This document shows, piece after piece, positions 8,659 through 17,740 of a stretch of 64,000 nucleotides of DNA. The notes under the pieces are model-generated. The model made no database searches. It saw nothing but the letters and a program-made list of their open reading frames with translations, and was not told the origin of the DNA. This stretch comes from Romboutsia faecis. GTDB lineage: Bacteria; Bacillota; Clostridia; Peptostreptococcales; Peptostreptococcaceae. Every line of letters begins with the position of its first letter. Positions within the stretch are counted from its first letter, which is position 1. The position numbers were made by a program, and so were the translations under genes. The stretch spans positions 84,275 to 148,274 of the forward strand of contig NZ_JACRWE010000006.1 in assembly GCF_014323405.1 (NCBI RefSeq). Reading direction: 5' to 3'.

Positions 8659-8681
8659 ATTATATAACAATTTCAAACTTT
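8659..8681. repeat. 23-bp intergenic motif, copy 2
   Basis: ATTATATAACAATTT followed by CAAACTTT is nearly identical to 1339-1361. It starts 4 bases beyond the stop of the VanZ-like gene. On the minus strand it carries TATATAAT and could be part of the promoter for the gene at 8066-8533. Confidence 0.35.
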
Positions 8682-8684
8682 TCA

Positions 8685-9170
8685 TTACATATTTAACTTT
8701 TTCATACATCTTAAATTATTAATTAAAAAATAAATTATACTACCTATTACTGCCCCAGAAGTATTCCATATTATATCATCAATATCCATAAACCTTCCAA
8801 CAAAAAACTGTAAAGTCTCTATACACGTTGAAAACACCAATGATATAATTAGTACCTTTAAAAGCTTTTTATTCTTTTTTAAATATAGCATTGTAAATAA
8901 AAATCCAAATGGCATAAAAAATATAATATTTAATACAACTTGTCTTAACACACTTTGAGGACTTACCATAAAATCACTTATTGTATTTACAAGTGGAACT
9001 AAATTAGGTGCCATATGCATATCTGTAAAGTCACTAGGTTTTATATATAATACATGTGTTATTGATAATACAACTACTATATAAACTAAAAAAATTAAAT
9101 TCCCAATACATTTAACAATATTTATCTTATTTCTAATATTACTTTTATTAGTAAATTTTACTTCGCTCAT
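8685..9170 (-). CDS. VanZ-like membrane protein
   Basis: The ATG at 9170 has GGAGGAAGAA directly upstream, so it is preferred over an upstream in-frame TTG. The 161-residue product has four to five membrane segments with the VanZ features NIIFFMPFGFLF, ETLQFFVGRFMDIDDIIWNTSGAVIGS and a Pro/Leu-rich early loop. VanZ-family proteins affect teicoplanin susceptibility in some organisms, but most are of unknown role. It lies 24 bases after the DUF4179 gene, so it may belong to the same ECF sigma operon and act in the envelope response. Confidence 0.8.
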   Translation of the reverse strand: MSEVKFTNKSNIRNKINIVKCIGNLIFLVYIVVVLSITHVLYIKPSDFTDMHMAPNLVPLVNTISDFMVSPQSVLRQVVLNIIFFMPFGFLFTMLYLKKNKKLLKVLIISLVFSTCIETLQFFVGRFMDIDDIIWNTSGAVIGSIIYFLINNLRCMKKLNM

Positions 9171-9194
9171 TTCTTCCTCCAACTTTAGATCCTA

Positions 9195-10376
9195 TTAATT
9201 TAAATCAATTATTATAGCTTTATCTTCATACTCTATTCTGTGATGATATTTAGGATTATCAGAATTTTTCTCCCTATAATATTGATAAGGTAAAATCTTT
9301 ATACTCTTTAGCTTTTGATTATCTTCTAGATTTCCTTCAAGTACATTTTCCATATAATTTTCATCTTTATTATACCTACCAGATCCACCATAACTTATAC
9401 TTTTTCCATCTTGATCTAATAACTCAATTTCTATATCTCTGTTTTCAAAGCTATATCCCTCACCAATTTTGCTTGTATAGCTTAACTTAACTGAAACTGG
9501 AGATACTCTTAATTGCTCAATATTAATTAAAGCTTTAAAATCTTTATCATTTATACTTATTTCTTTATTTATATCAAAAACCTTAGTTTCACCAATAATC
9601 TTCTTTCCGTTAACAGTAAAATCAAATTCCCAATTGCCTTTTATAAATTCAAACTTATCATTCATAACTCTTGGAATTAGTCCATATTTTTGAACACCAA
9701 CTTCGTCAAAAACAACTTTAACATCATAATCTTTATTTGGATCTAAATTATCAAGAATATGATAATTATTTATATCAGATCTCCCATCATTATTAGTATC
9801 TATATTTTCTAAACTTAATGAAGTTAAGAAGTTTTGACTATTATTTTGTTTTCTTTCATATCTAGTTGCTCCACCAGTTTCTACAAACTTCTTTCCATCA
9901 ATATACACAGTAGCTTCTGGTAAGTAGTAATTTTTATTTGAAAATAGACCTTTTTTTAACTTACTTTCATCAAAATTAGAAGTATCTATATTCATACTTA
10001 ATAATAAATTTTCATCATCTAACAATACTTCTAATAAGCTAACCTTTATACCCTTATCTTCACAACTTTTATTAACTTCTACCTTGTATCCGTTGTACTC
10101 ATCTTCTTTTTTTCCTAAAAAGCTTTCTATTTGCTTTCCTATATTTTGAACCAATGCTAAAACATTATCATTACTAAGTAAAGCAGCAGAAATTGATAAA
10201 CAAATTACTGATGCTATTATCCCCTTTTTATAAGTCTTTTTATTATCTTTTTTTTCTTTATTTATATCTTTAACTAAATTATAAAATAATTTATCTTTAT
10301 CATCTTGTGATAGTTTATGTATTTCATAATCATCATTTATACTCATATCATTGAAAAGTTCATATTTATTCTTCAT
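9195..10376 (-). CDS. DUF4179 membrane anti-sigma-like protein (second copy)
   Basis: This 393-residue protein has a cytoplasmic part of about 50 residues, a membrane segment near residues 50-68 (GIIASVICLSISAALL), and a large extracellular region rich in beta sequence. Conserved points shared with the copy at 1538-2581 include KGNWEFDFTVNGK matching GKWVFEFKTNGD. It sits 9 bases downstream of a sigma factor gene and has an AAGGAGG before its ATG. Its role as regulator of that sigma factor is inferred from pairing. Confidence 0.75.
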   Translation of the reverse strand: MKNKYELFNDMSINDDYEIHKLSQDDKDKLFYNLVKDINKEKKDNKKTYKKGIIASVICLSISAALLSNDNVLALVQNIGKQIESFLGKKEDEYNGYKVEVNKSCEDKGIKVSLLEVLLDDENLLLSMNIDTSNFDESKLKKGLFSNKNYYLPEATVYIDGKKFVETGGATRYERKQNNSQNFLTSLSLENIDTNNDGRSDINNYHILDNLDPNKDYDVKVVFDEVGVQKYGLIPRVMNDKFEFIKGNWEFDFTVNGKKIIGETKVFDINKEISINDKDFKALINIEQLRVSPVSVKLSYTSKIGEGYSFENRDIEIELLDQDGKSISYGGSGRYNKDENYMENVLEGNLEDNQKLKSIKILPYQYYREKNSDNPKYHHRIEYEDKAIIIDLN

Positions 10377-10385
10377 ATATCCTCC

Positions 10386-10907
10386 TTACCTTTTATATAA
10401 TTCTCTTAATTTTTTCTTACCTCTAGACAATCTACTATAAATATTAAAAGGCTTTATATTCATCTCTTTAGATATGTCTTCTATTTCTAATTCTTCAATG
10501 TAGTACATCTTAAAAAGATTTTTATCTTGCTCTTTTAAATTGCTAAGTATTTCATCTATTTCTTCTTCAATTTCTTTTTTTAATAGATTTTTATCTATCA
10601 TTATAATTTCTTCATTTATATTTTCATCTAATTTATACTTTAAGTATTTTCTTTTATAATCAATGGTATTGTATTTTGATATAACTCCTATCCAGTTCTT
10701 CAAAGTATTTTTATCTTTATCATAGCTGTTTATGTTATTCCAAATGGATAAAAGTATATCATTAATACATTCTTCTTGATAATAATTTAAATCCTTAAGA
10801 TTATTTTTTACTATGGTATTTATGTAATCACCATAAGATTCTATTAACAATCTTAGACCTTCTTCTTTTTTCTTTTTTATATATTTGATTATAATCTTAT
10901 CTTCCAA
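10386..10907 (-). CDS. ECF-type sigma factor (second copy)
   Basis: The TTG start at 10907 follows GAGGAGG by 6 bases. The 173-residue protein has region 2 (YYQEECINDILLSIWNNI, LKNWIGVISKYNTIDYKRKYLKYK) and region 4 (NLFKMYYIEELEIEDISKEM, FNIYSRLSRGKKKLREL). It is more divergent than the first sigma factor and strongly lysine-rich. It leads the operon sigma, DUF4179, VanZ-like. Confidence 0.8.
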   Translation of the reverse strand: MEDKIIIKYIKKKKEEGLRLLIESYGDYINTIVKNNLKDLNYYQEECINDILLSIWNNINSYDKDKNTLKNWIGVISKYNTIDYKRKYLKYKLDENINEEIIMIDKNLLKKEIEEEIDEILSNLKEQDKNLFKMYYIEELEIEDISKEMNIKPFNIYSRLSRGKKKLRELYKR

Positions 10908-11110
10908 TGTGTACCTCCTCGTAAAAGCCCTTACACATAAACATTCGTATTGTATTTATATTTTCTAACATTTTTGAGAAATTTTTTTAATTTTTATTAA
11001 ACTAAAAATAACCTTGCGTTAGTATAATATCATAGACATTATAAGCCTACAATTAACTACTACTGAATAATAACAATGATATAAATACTATAATCTTTAA
11101 TTAAACGCAA

Positions 11111-11141
11111 AAATGCTGAACTCAATATGAGTTCAGCATTT
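11111..11141. terminator. Terminator, 13-bp perfect stem
   Basis: AAATGCTGAACTC and GAGTTCAGCATTT flank a 5-base loop, 3 bases past the stop of the Ig-like gene, with T-rich flanks in the minus direction. Confidence 0.7.
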
Positions 11142-11144
11142 AAT

Positions 11145-11387
11145 TTATTTAACGTTTATATCTACCTTGTTAGACATAACAACATTATTTTTGTATTTTA
11201 CTTTTACAAATACTTGAGAAGTTCCTTTTTTCTTAGCTATCATCTTTCCATCTTTTATTGAAAGAGTTTTAGGATTTGAAATCTTATAATCAACTTCACA
11301 GTCTTTTAAGTCTACACTTTCTCCAGTGTTCATTAATGCATTAGTGTAGAACTCTATTTCTTGCCCTACTTTTAAATTATTAACCAT
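11145..11387 (-). CDS. Single bacterial Ig-like (BIG2-type) domain, possibly a truncated gene
   Basis: The 80 residues fit one Ig-like domain: LKVGQEIEFYTNALMNTGE, VDYKISNPKTLSIKDGKMIAKKKGTSQVFVKVKY. No signal peptide or membrane segment is present. The ATG at 11387 has no ribosome binding site. The frame stays open for another 20 codons upstream (including NVKKEELSYVNLNT) without any ATG, GTG or TTG, while an AAGGAAGAG-ATG in another frame meets TAA at once. This suggests the 5' part has been lost or shifted. Such domains normally belong to surface proteins. Confidence 0.5.
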   Translation of the reverse strand: MVNNLKVGQEIEFYTNALMNTGESVDLKDCEVDYKISNPKTLSIKDGKMIAKKKGTSQVFVKVKYKNNVVMSNKVDINVK

Positions 11388-11449
11388 TGTATTTAAGTTT
11401 ACATAACTTAACTCTTCCTTTTTAACATTCTTAATTTCTTTTACTTATC

Positions 11450-12325
11450 TCATATTATTAAGTTTGACCAATAGCCAATTACAAAATTATCTATAAATCC
11501 TCTTTTTTTATATATTTTATGTGCCAATTTATTCTCCTCTATGACAACTAACGCTATTTCACTTACTTTCTTATTTACTAAAAACTGTATGGCAGTTTCC
11601 AATATTCTATTTCCATATCCTTTTCCTCTATAATTTTTCATCAAACCTATATCAAATTTTCCCTTATTATTTTCAATACTTATTTCCATAAATCCAATTT
11701 CTATATCGTTATCATGTACAATGAATGAATATATTTCTTTATCTTTATTATTTTCTAAAAGCTCATTTACATCTTCTATTTCAATAAATGTACCATGTGG
11801 CATATCACTAAAAGAATCGTTATATATTTCAACGTATCTTTCTTTATTAAAATGACTTAACTCTTTTAAGCTAAGTGTCTCATATTTTTTTATAGTTTCT
11901 TCTAGTTTCATTTCAATGGCTCTATATTCATAATTAAATCCATATCTTTTTAAGTGATTAAAAGTATTTTCATCTAGCCCTAATTTCAAATTACTTACTT
12001 TATAGCCTTTTGCTATTAAAATTGACTTTTGTATAAGTTCTTCTAAAATCTCATTTATATTTACTATTTCTTTATTTAAAACGATTTTATGGATATATGC
12101 ACTCTTTAATACCTTCGCAACTTCAAGAACTAAACATAAATTAGCTACTACCTTATTATCTATAAAGTAAAATAAAGCTCCATTTCCATAATCATATATC
12201 TTAGAATCATATAATTTATTTATTTCATCAAAAGAATTTATGTAATCTGTTTCTAGCTTCATAAATTCATATACACTTTTCTTTTCATATTCATTTAAAT
12301 TTTTGTATAATTTTATATGCCCCAT
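11450..12325 (-). CDS. GNAT acetyltransferase with degenerate N-terminal half
   Basis: This 291-residue protein carries a complete C-terminal GNAT domain (about residues 150-290) with the acetyl-CoA loop MKNYRGKGYGNRILETAI and the late ENKLAHKIYKKRGF motif. The first half repeats the fold in degenerate form (ALFYFIDNKVVANLCLVLE, AYIHKIVLNKE), as in double-GNAT proteins. AGGGG lies 6 bases before the ATG. The substrate is unknown. Confidence 0.75.
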   Translation of the reverse strand: MGHIKLYKNLNEYEKKSVYEFMKLETDYINSFDEINKLYDSKIYDYGNGALFYFIDNKVVANLCLVLEVAKVLKSAYIHKIVLNKEIVNINEILEELIQKSILIAKGYKVSNLKLGLDENTFNHLKRYGFNYEYRAIEMKLEETIKKYETLSLKELSHFNKERYVEIYNDSFSDMPHGTFIEIEDVNELLENNKDKEIYSFIVHDNDIEIGFMEISIENNKGKFDIGLMKNYRGKGYGNRILETAIQFLVNKKVSEIALVVIEENKLAHKIYKKRGFIDNFVIGYWSNLII

Positions 12326-12450
12326 ATTTTTCCCCTTTTTTTAAATTAGTTTATTTTTCTATATTTTTTTCAATAAATCCATTTTATCATTCTTAATATG
12401 AAACCCAGATTAATAAGAAAATTTATATATAAAAATTTCTTTATTTAAAC

Positions 12451-12488
12451 AAAAAATGCCTTAAGACCTAACATCTCAAGACATTTTT
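12451..12488 (-). terminator. Terminator of the PotD-like gene
   Basis: AAAAATGTCTTGAGA and TCTTAAGGCATTTTTT pair with two G-T pairs on the minus strand and end in a T-run, 14 bases past the stop. Confidence 0.6.
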
Positions 12489-12501
12489 AATAAGTAAAAT
12501 A

Positions 12502-13560
12502 TTAATTATTTGATTTTATATTTATCCATGCATCATCGTATAATCTTTTTACATCTTTAGGTAAATCCACATATATTTCACATCTATCCATAACTTCCTT
12601 AGTCATATATGCATTAGGATTATTTCTAACTTCTTTAGGTTGTTCTAATCTAGCTTCTTTATTTGGAGTTGTATATCCAATTTCATCAGCTATTCTTAGC
12701 GCACTTTCTTTATCACTTACAAAGTTGATAAACTTTTCTGCACCTTCTACATTTGTAGCATTAGATGGTATACATAAACTATCAATCCAGAAGTTTGCTC
12801 CTTCTTTAGGAACTACATATTCTAAATTAGGATATTCATCTTGAAGATTTAAACCTTCTCCAGACCAAATCATATTTATATCTGATTCTCCTGCTGGAAT
12901 CATTACAGTTCCATTATCAACTCCATATATTGGATCTACTAATTTTCTTTGGTTTAATAGTAATTCTTCAGCTTCTTTTATTTCTTTTTCATTAGTTGAA
13001 TTTAAAGAATATCCTAGTTTCTTTAAAGCTACTCCTAGTGTATCTCTATATGTATCAAACATAAAAATTTGACCCTTATATTTTTCATTCCATAGTATAT
13101 CCCAACTATCTACCTTTTCTTTTATTACATCTTTATTATATATAAGTCCAACTGTTCCAAACATATAAGGAACTGAATACTTATTTCCTAGGTCTATATC
13201 TAAGTTTAAGTACTCTTCATCCATTTGAGATATGTTAGGTATATTATCTTTGTTTAATTCTTGTATAAGGTTATTATTAATCATTCTTGGCATAAAAGCG
13301 TCTGATACTAAAACAACATCGTATTTTACACCGCCACCCTTGACTTTTTGATACATTGCTTCCATATCATCAAATGTTTCAATATTAACTTTTATACCAT
13401 ATTCTTTTTCAAATTCTTTTACAGTTTCATCATCTATATTTTCTCCGTAGTTAAAAAAGTTGATTTCTTCAGAGTAATTATTTTTACTACACCCTACAAA
13501 GAAAATACTTATCATTGCTATACAAATTGATAAATTCAATAGTTTAAATAATCTTTTCAT
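12502..13560 (-). CDS. potD: PotD-like extracellular solute-binding lipoprotein
   Basis: This 352-residue protein begins with a lipoprotein signal whose lipobox FVGC places the lipidated Cys at residue 24. The mature part matches the spermidine/putrescine-binding family: EEINFFNYGENIDDETVKEFEKEYG, YDVVLVSDAFMPRMI, PYMFGTVGLIYNKDVI, MIWSGEGLNL, and the final DLPKDVKRLYDDAWINIK. It would deliver polyamines to an ABC importer. No ATPase or permease gene is adjacent, so the other parts must be elsewhere or the protein has another use. The symbol reflects family only. Confidence 0.8.
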   Translation of the reverse strand: MKRLFKLLNLSICIAMISIFFVGCSKNNYSEEINFFNYGENIDDETVKEFEKEYGIKVNIETFDDMEAMYQKVKGGGVKYDVVLVSDAFMPRMINNNLIQELNKDNIPNISQMDEEYLNLDIDLGNKYSVPYMFGTVGLIYNKDVIKEKVDSWDILWNEKYKGQIFMFDTYRDTLGVALKKLGYSLNSTNEKEIKEAEELLLNQRKLVDPIYGVDNGTVMIPAGESDINMIWSGEGLNLQDEYPNLEYVVPKEGANFWIDSLCIPSNATNVEGAEKFINFVSDKESALRIADEIGYTTPNKEARLEQPKEVRNNPNAYMTKEVMDRCEIYVDLPKDVKRLYDDAWINIKSNN

Positions 13561-13687
13561 GCTATAATTCCTTCCATTTTAATATAATTTTTCTAATACC
13601 CTAAGGTAATTAAGACTAATCAAATTTTACTTTTATTTTTTAAGATATTCAAATATATTTTTTTAATATACTTTATATAAACATAAA

Positions 13688-13725
13688 AAGGCTATTCATA
13701 ATAAAACTTTATTACAAATAGCCTT
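13688..13725 (-). terminator. Terminator of the MutS2-like gene
   Basis: AAGGCTATT and AATAGCCTT pair across a 20-base loop; TTTT follows in the minus direction. Confidence 0.55.
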
Positions 13726-13739
13726 ATATAAATTATATA

Positions 13740-15647
13740 TTAATTTCTTTTATTGTTTCTTATTTCTTTTTGAATCTTTTTCAAAGCCTTCTTAGAACCC
13801 CTCGAGATATCTTTTTCTAACTTTCTTTCTTCATAACTTACAAATAAAGTATTTAAATCATATCCATCTGGATATAAATCTTTAGCTTTAAATTCAATGG
13901 TAATTCTTCTTGCATTTACATCTATAAACTCATCCTTGTATAATACTGATACATTATTAAATTTATCAATAGGTTTATAAACTATTCCGAAGTCATCATA
14001 ATCTAGTAATTTTACCTTATCACCTATATCAAAGTTTGGTAATTCTTTAACCACTTCTACTTTTTCCATAGGTTTAATAGCTATTTTAGATTCATTTACT
14101 AAGTCAAAGTTATAATTTTTTTCGTTAATATAACTTTTAGCTCTACTTAATACCTTATCTTTTATTCCCATTTTCTTAGATATAAATAATGCATTACTAT
14201 CTTCTGATTTTCCTATTGTAAGCTTATACATAGGCTCTAAAGTTTCTTTATCAAACATCATACCTGCATTTTCAAAATGAGGGTGATTAGTTGCAAACTT
14301 CTTTATTTCTCCATAATGAGTTGATGCTACTACTATACATCCCATTTGATAAAATTCTTCAAGTATTGCAATAGCAAGACTAGCTCCTTCATTTGGTTCA
14401 GTTCCAGAACCTATTTCATCAAATAAAACTAAAGTCTTATTATTAGAGTTTTTCATAATGTTAGCTATATTTTTTATATGAGACGAAAATGTACTTAAAG
14501 CATTTTCTATACTTTGGTTATCACCAATATCTACAAACACTTTTTCAAATACACTTATACTACTTTCTTCATCTGCACATATATCAAAACCACATTGTGT
14601 CATAAGTGTTAATATACCAACAGTTTTTAAAGTAACTGTTTTTCCACCTGCATTTGGCCCAGTAATTATTAAACTTCTATAATCTTTGCCTATTTCAAAG
14701 TTAAGTGGGACTACATTTCCCTTTAAAAGTGGATGCTTTCCATTAACTATTTTTATAAATCCATGATCATTTAAGTTTGGTGTAATAGAATTAGTTGCTT
14801 GGCTGTATTTTGCTTTTGCAAATACCATATCATATTCAGATATTATTTCCATATTTAGCTTTATATTTTGTATTTGATTATATATTAGCTCTGTTAAATA
14901 TGATAATATCTTATATTCTTCTATAGATTCTTCTGATTTTAGCGAAATTAGTTCTAAACTATATTTAGAAACACTGCTTGGCTCTATAAATACAGTAGTT
15001 CCTTTAGAAGATGTATCTAAAACTGCACCATCTACTTCATTTTTATAAGAAGCCTTAATAGGTATAACGTATCTCTCATCTCTCTTACTTATTATAGCTT
15101 CTTGAATATATTTTTTGTTGGTGCTTGAAGTTAAAAATTTATTTAACCTATCTTTAATTCTTCCTTCTGTTATTTCTATACTTCTTCTAATTTTCTTAAG
15201 CTCTTTACTAGCTTGTGAATCTACTTTATTACCTTTTATACAGTACTTAATTTCTTCTTCTATATTTACACATTCTGTTATATTAAGTGCATATGAACTT
15301 AGTGTTGGTGAATAAAACTCTTTATCTATCATAAAAGATTTTATTTTTCTACAACCTCTTAAAAAATCTTCAACATTTATAAGCTCGCTTGGTGATAGAA
15401 TCATACCTTTTTCAATCTTATCAATAGTTGGATTTATATTAAATAATCCTTCTAATGGTATATGGTTACTATTTTCTAAAACTTTCTTTGCTTCTTTATT
15501 TTCGTCTAATCTTCTTTTTACTATTTTATAATTACCACTTGGGTTTATCTTATCTATAAGTTCTTTTCCTAGCGAACTTACACAGTGATTTTTTATTAAT
15601 TCCTTTACCTCTTTTAATTGTAACTTTTCAAATGTTTCTATATTCAT
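13740..15647 (-). CDS. MutS2-like ATPase lacking the Smr nuclease domain
   Basis: This 635-residue protein has the MutS2 layout: an N-terminal core/lever region, Walker A ITGPNAGGKTVTLKT near residue 330, Walker B LVLFDEIGSGTEPNEGA, the signature NALSTFSSHIKNIANI and ASTHYGEIKKFA, then a coiled-coil clamp segment. MutS2 proteins act on recombination intermediates or collided ribosomes and are normally about 780-790 residues with a C-terminal Smr domain. This one ends with a lysine-rich tail (KKALKKIQKEIRNNKRN) after a KOW-like region (FDIGDKVKLLDYDDFGIV) and has no Smr. It appears to be a distinct short paralogue, not a truncation, as the tail ends cleanly before a terminator. Confidence 0.8.
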   Translation of the reverse strand: MNIETFEKLQLKEVKELIKNHCVSSLGKELIDKINPSGNYKIVKRRLDENKEAKKVLENSNHIPLEGLFNINPTIDKIEKGMILSPSELINVEDFLRGCRKIKSFMIDKEFYSPTLSSYALNITECVNIEEEIKYCIKGNKVDSQASKELKKIRRSIEITEGRIKDRLNKFLTSSTNKKYIQEAIISKRDERYVIPIKASYKNEVDGAVLDTSSKGTTVFIEPSSVSKYSLELISLKSEESIEEYKILSYLTELIYNQIQNIKLNMEIISEYDMVFAKAKYSQATNSITPNLNDHGFIKIVNGKHPLLKGNVVPLNFEIGKDYRSLIITGPNAGGKTVTLKTVGILTLMTQCGFDICADEESSISVFEKVFVDIGDNQSIENALSTFSSHIKNIANIMKNSNNKTLVLFDEIGSGTEPNEGASLAIAILEEFYQMGCIVVASTHYGEIKKFATNHPHFENAGMMFDKETLEPMYKLTIGKSEDSNALFISKKMGIKDKVLSRAKSYINEKNYNFDLVNESKIAIKPMEKVEVVKELPNFDIGDKVKLLDYDDFGIVYKPIDKFNNVSVLYKDEFIDVNARRITIEFKAKDLYPDGYDLNTLFVSYEERKLEKDISRGSKKALKKIQKEIRNNKRN

Positions 15648-15691
15648 TATTGTTCTCCTTTATATATCGTCTAATCATCTTTAATTTAGGT

Positions 15692-15750
15692 GACTTCTCG
15701 ATAAATAAGGATTTACTATTTTGTAGTGACTCCTTATTTATTAAGAAGTC
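15692..15750 (-). other. Long hairpin in the leader of the MutS2-like gene
   Basis: Arms of 20 bases (15692-15711 and 15731-15750) match at 18 positions around a 19-base loop with further ACTA/TAGT pairing. In the minus direction it precedes the AAGGAG and ATG by about 40 bases and lacks a following T-run. It may be a leader structure or a small mobile-element relic. Confidence 0.45.
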
Positions 15751-15852
15751 TTTCTACGGACTCAATATATTTAAATTTTTTCAAAAAATTCACTCCTTAT
15801 TATTTAATATAGCTAATTATATCATGTGATGGCATCCCTTTCAATTATATTA

Positions 15853-15893
15853 TAAAAGGACATGCCTTATATTTTCTTTAGACATGCCCTTTT
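15853..15893 (-). terminator. Terminator of the RamA-like gene
   Basis: AAAAGGGCATGTC and GACATGTCCTTTT-type arms (one mismatch) flank a 14-base loop, just past the stop codon. Confidence 0.65.
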
Positions 15894-15897
15894 ACAC

Positions 15898-17706
15898 TTA
15901 TTCCAAAGTAATGCAGTCAACAAAGTACTCTTGAAAATCAGGTCTTTTTGATAATTCTATATATGTTGACTTATTAATTATTTGTTTTGTATCATCTCTA
16001 ATATTCTTAGAAAGTAAGTACATCTTAGCTCCATGCCCTGCACAATTTCCAATAGAAGTAATTTTATCTTTTAACTCTTTAGGTATCATTCCTATCTCAA
16101 TACAACTATCCACATTCATGAAATTACCAAATCCACCACCAATATATACATTTTCTATATCATTTACATTTAAGTTACGTTCTTTTAATAATATTTGAAT
16201 CCCTGCACATATAGCAGCTTTTGCAAGTTGAACTTCTCTAATATCTTTTTGAGTAATAGAAATTATATTATTATTATTTTCTAATATAAATTGCTTCATA
16301 TTATCTATTTCTACTATTCTATCATTAGATATATTTTCATCCAACTCATCAATATCATATATTCTTCCAGTTTCATCTATAATGTTATACTTTAGTAATT
16401 GCCCAACTCCATCTAGTACTCCAGAACCACATATTCCTATTGGATTGATATTTTCAATAGTCTCATATACTTTATCTTTTGACAAATCTACTTTACAAAT
16501 AGCACCTTTTACTCCACCAATACCATATTTTATATTTGCACCTTCAAAGGCTGGACCTGCTGCAGTTGAACATGTAATTACCTCATCCTTATTTCCTAAA
16601 GCCATTTCTCCATTAGTTCCTAAATCTAATAATAGTGAATATTTTTCATTTTTCGTAAGATTAGATGATATTATTCCAGCAGTTATATCACTTCCAACAT
16701 AACTTGCAATACCTGGCATAATACTTATAACTCCATTTATATCTATTCCAAGATCCTTACCTTCATATTCAAGCTCTTTTGTACTTATTGGTATAAATGG
16801 AGCCAATGAAATACTTTTACATGGTAATTTAAGAAGTAGATGTATCATAGTCGTATTCCCTGCAATTACTGCATTATAAATATTGTTAGAGCTAATATTA
16901 TTATTACTACATAATATTCCTATCATGTCATTAAGTTGATTTATTATACTATCTCTTAGAATTTTTGAACCATCTTCATTTTCCATTGTAAAAAATATTC
17001 TAGAAATAACGTCTGCTCCATAATTTCTTTGTTTATTAACCTGAGATACAACATCTATTTCTTCACCTGTATTTAAATTTAAAATATACATTGCTATGGT
17101 TGTCGTACCTATATCTATAGCTAATCCGTAGTTATTTTTTATTTTATTTTTTCCTTCTAAATGTAAAAGCTTGTTTTTATATGTAGTTGCACTAATATAA
17201 TAGTTTTCTTCTTTTAGTATGTCTTCTATTTTACACAAATAATTTATGTCTATTTTTAAATCATCAATTCTTAAAGCATCACTTAATCTATTATGCTCAC
17301 TTCTTTGATCCTCTAATCTTGGCTTATCTAGTTTGATTATTTGTTTCTTAACAGTAGGATCTACATCTAGCATTCCATTAACACCACTTATTAGTACCTT
17401 CATGTTTTCATTATTATAAGGAACTATTATCTCTAAATCTTCATTAATCTTTAATGTACATGCTAACCTAAATCCATTATCTATTTGTTCTTTACTAAAA
17501 TGTTTTATATCTTGTTTAGAATATGGTATGGGTTTATTTATAACTTTTACCATACATTTTCCGCAATTGCCTTTTCCACTACAGCTATTTTCTATTGGAA
17601 TTTGATTATTTCTAAGTATTTCTAACAAATTTTCCCCGCTATTAACTTCTAGTATCAATCTTTTATTATATTTATAGTTAATACATAATTTATATTTATT
17701 ACTCAT
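15898..17706 (-). CDS. RamA/RACo-type reductive activator of corrinoid proteins
   Basis: This 602-residue protein begins with a plant-type [2Fe-2S] ferredoxin domain with C42, C48, C51 and C83 (CSGKGNCGKC, then LACTLK). A linker is followed by an actin-like ATPase core (GLAIDIGTTTIAMYILNL near residue 190; LLLDLGTNGEMALG; ICGSGVLDG; YIGGGFGNFM), the DUF4445 arrangement. Such proteins use ATP to reduce inactive Co(II) cobalamin back to Co(I) in methyltransferase corrinoid proteins. It lacks the C-terminal 4Fe-4S pair of archaeal RamA and matches the bacterial type. It lies 34 bases after the DUF2284 gene in the same operon. The corrinoid protein at 18432-19085 is the obvious partner. Confidence 0.85.
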   Translation of the reverse strand: MSNKYKLCINYKYNKRLILEVNSGENLLEILRNNQIPIENSCSGKGNCGKCMVKVINKPIPYSKQDIKHFSKEQIDNGFRLACTLKINEDLEIIVPYNNENMKVLISGVNGMLDVDPTVKKQIIKLDKPRLEDQRSEHNRLSDALRIDDLKIDINYLCKIEDILKEENYYISATTYKNKLLHLEGKNKIKNNYGLAIDIGTTTIAMYILNLNTGEEIDVVSQVNKQRNYGADVISRIFFTMENEDGSKILRDSIINQLNDMIGILCSNNNISSNNIYNAVIAGNTTMIHLLLKLPCKSISLAPFIPISTKELEYEGKDLGIDINGVISIMPGIASYVGSDITAGIISSNLTKNEKYSLLLDLGTNGEMALGNKDEVITCSTAAGPAFEGANIKYGIGGVKGAICKVDLSKDKVYETIENINPIGICGSGVLDGVGQLLKYNIIDETGRIYDIDELDENISNDRIVEIDNMKQFILENNNNIISITQKDIREVQLAKAAICAGIQILLKERNLNVNDIENVYIGGGFGNFMNVDSCIEIGMIPKELKDKITSIGNCAGHGAKMYLLSKNIRDDTKQIINKSTYIELSKRPDFQEYFVDCITLE

Positions 17707-17740
17707 AGATACTCCTTTCTAAATAAGTACCTTTATATAC

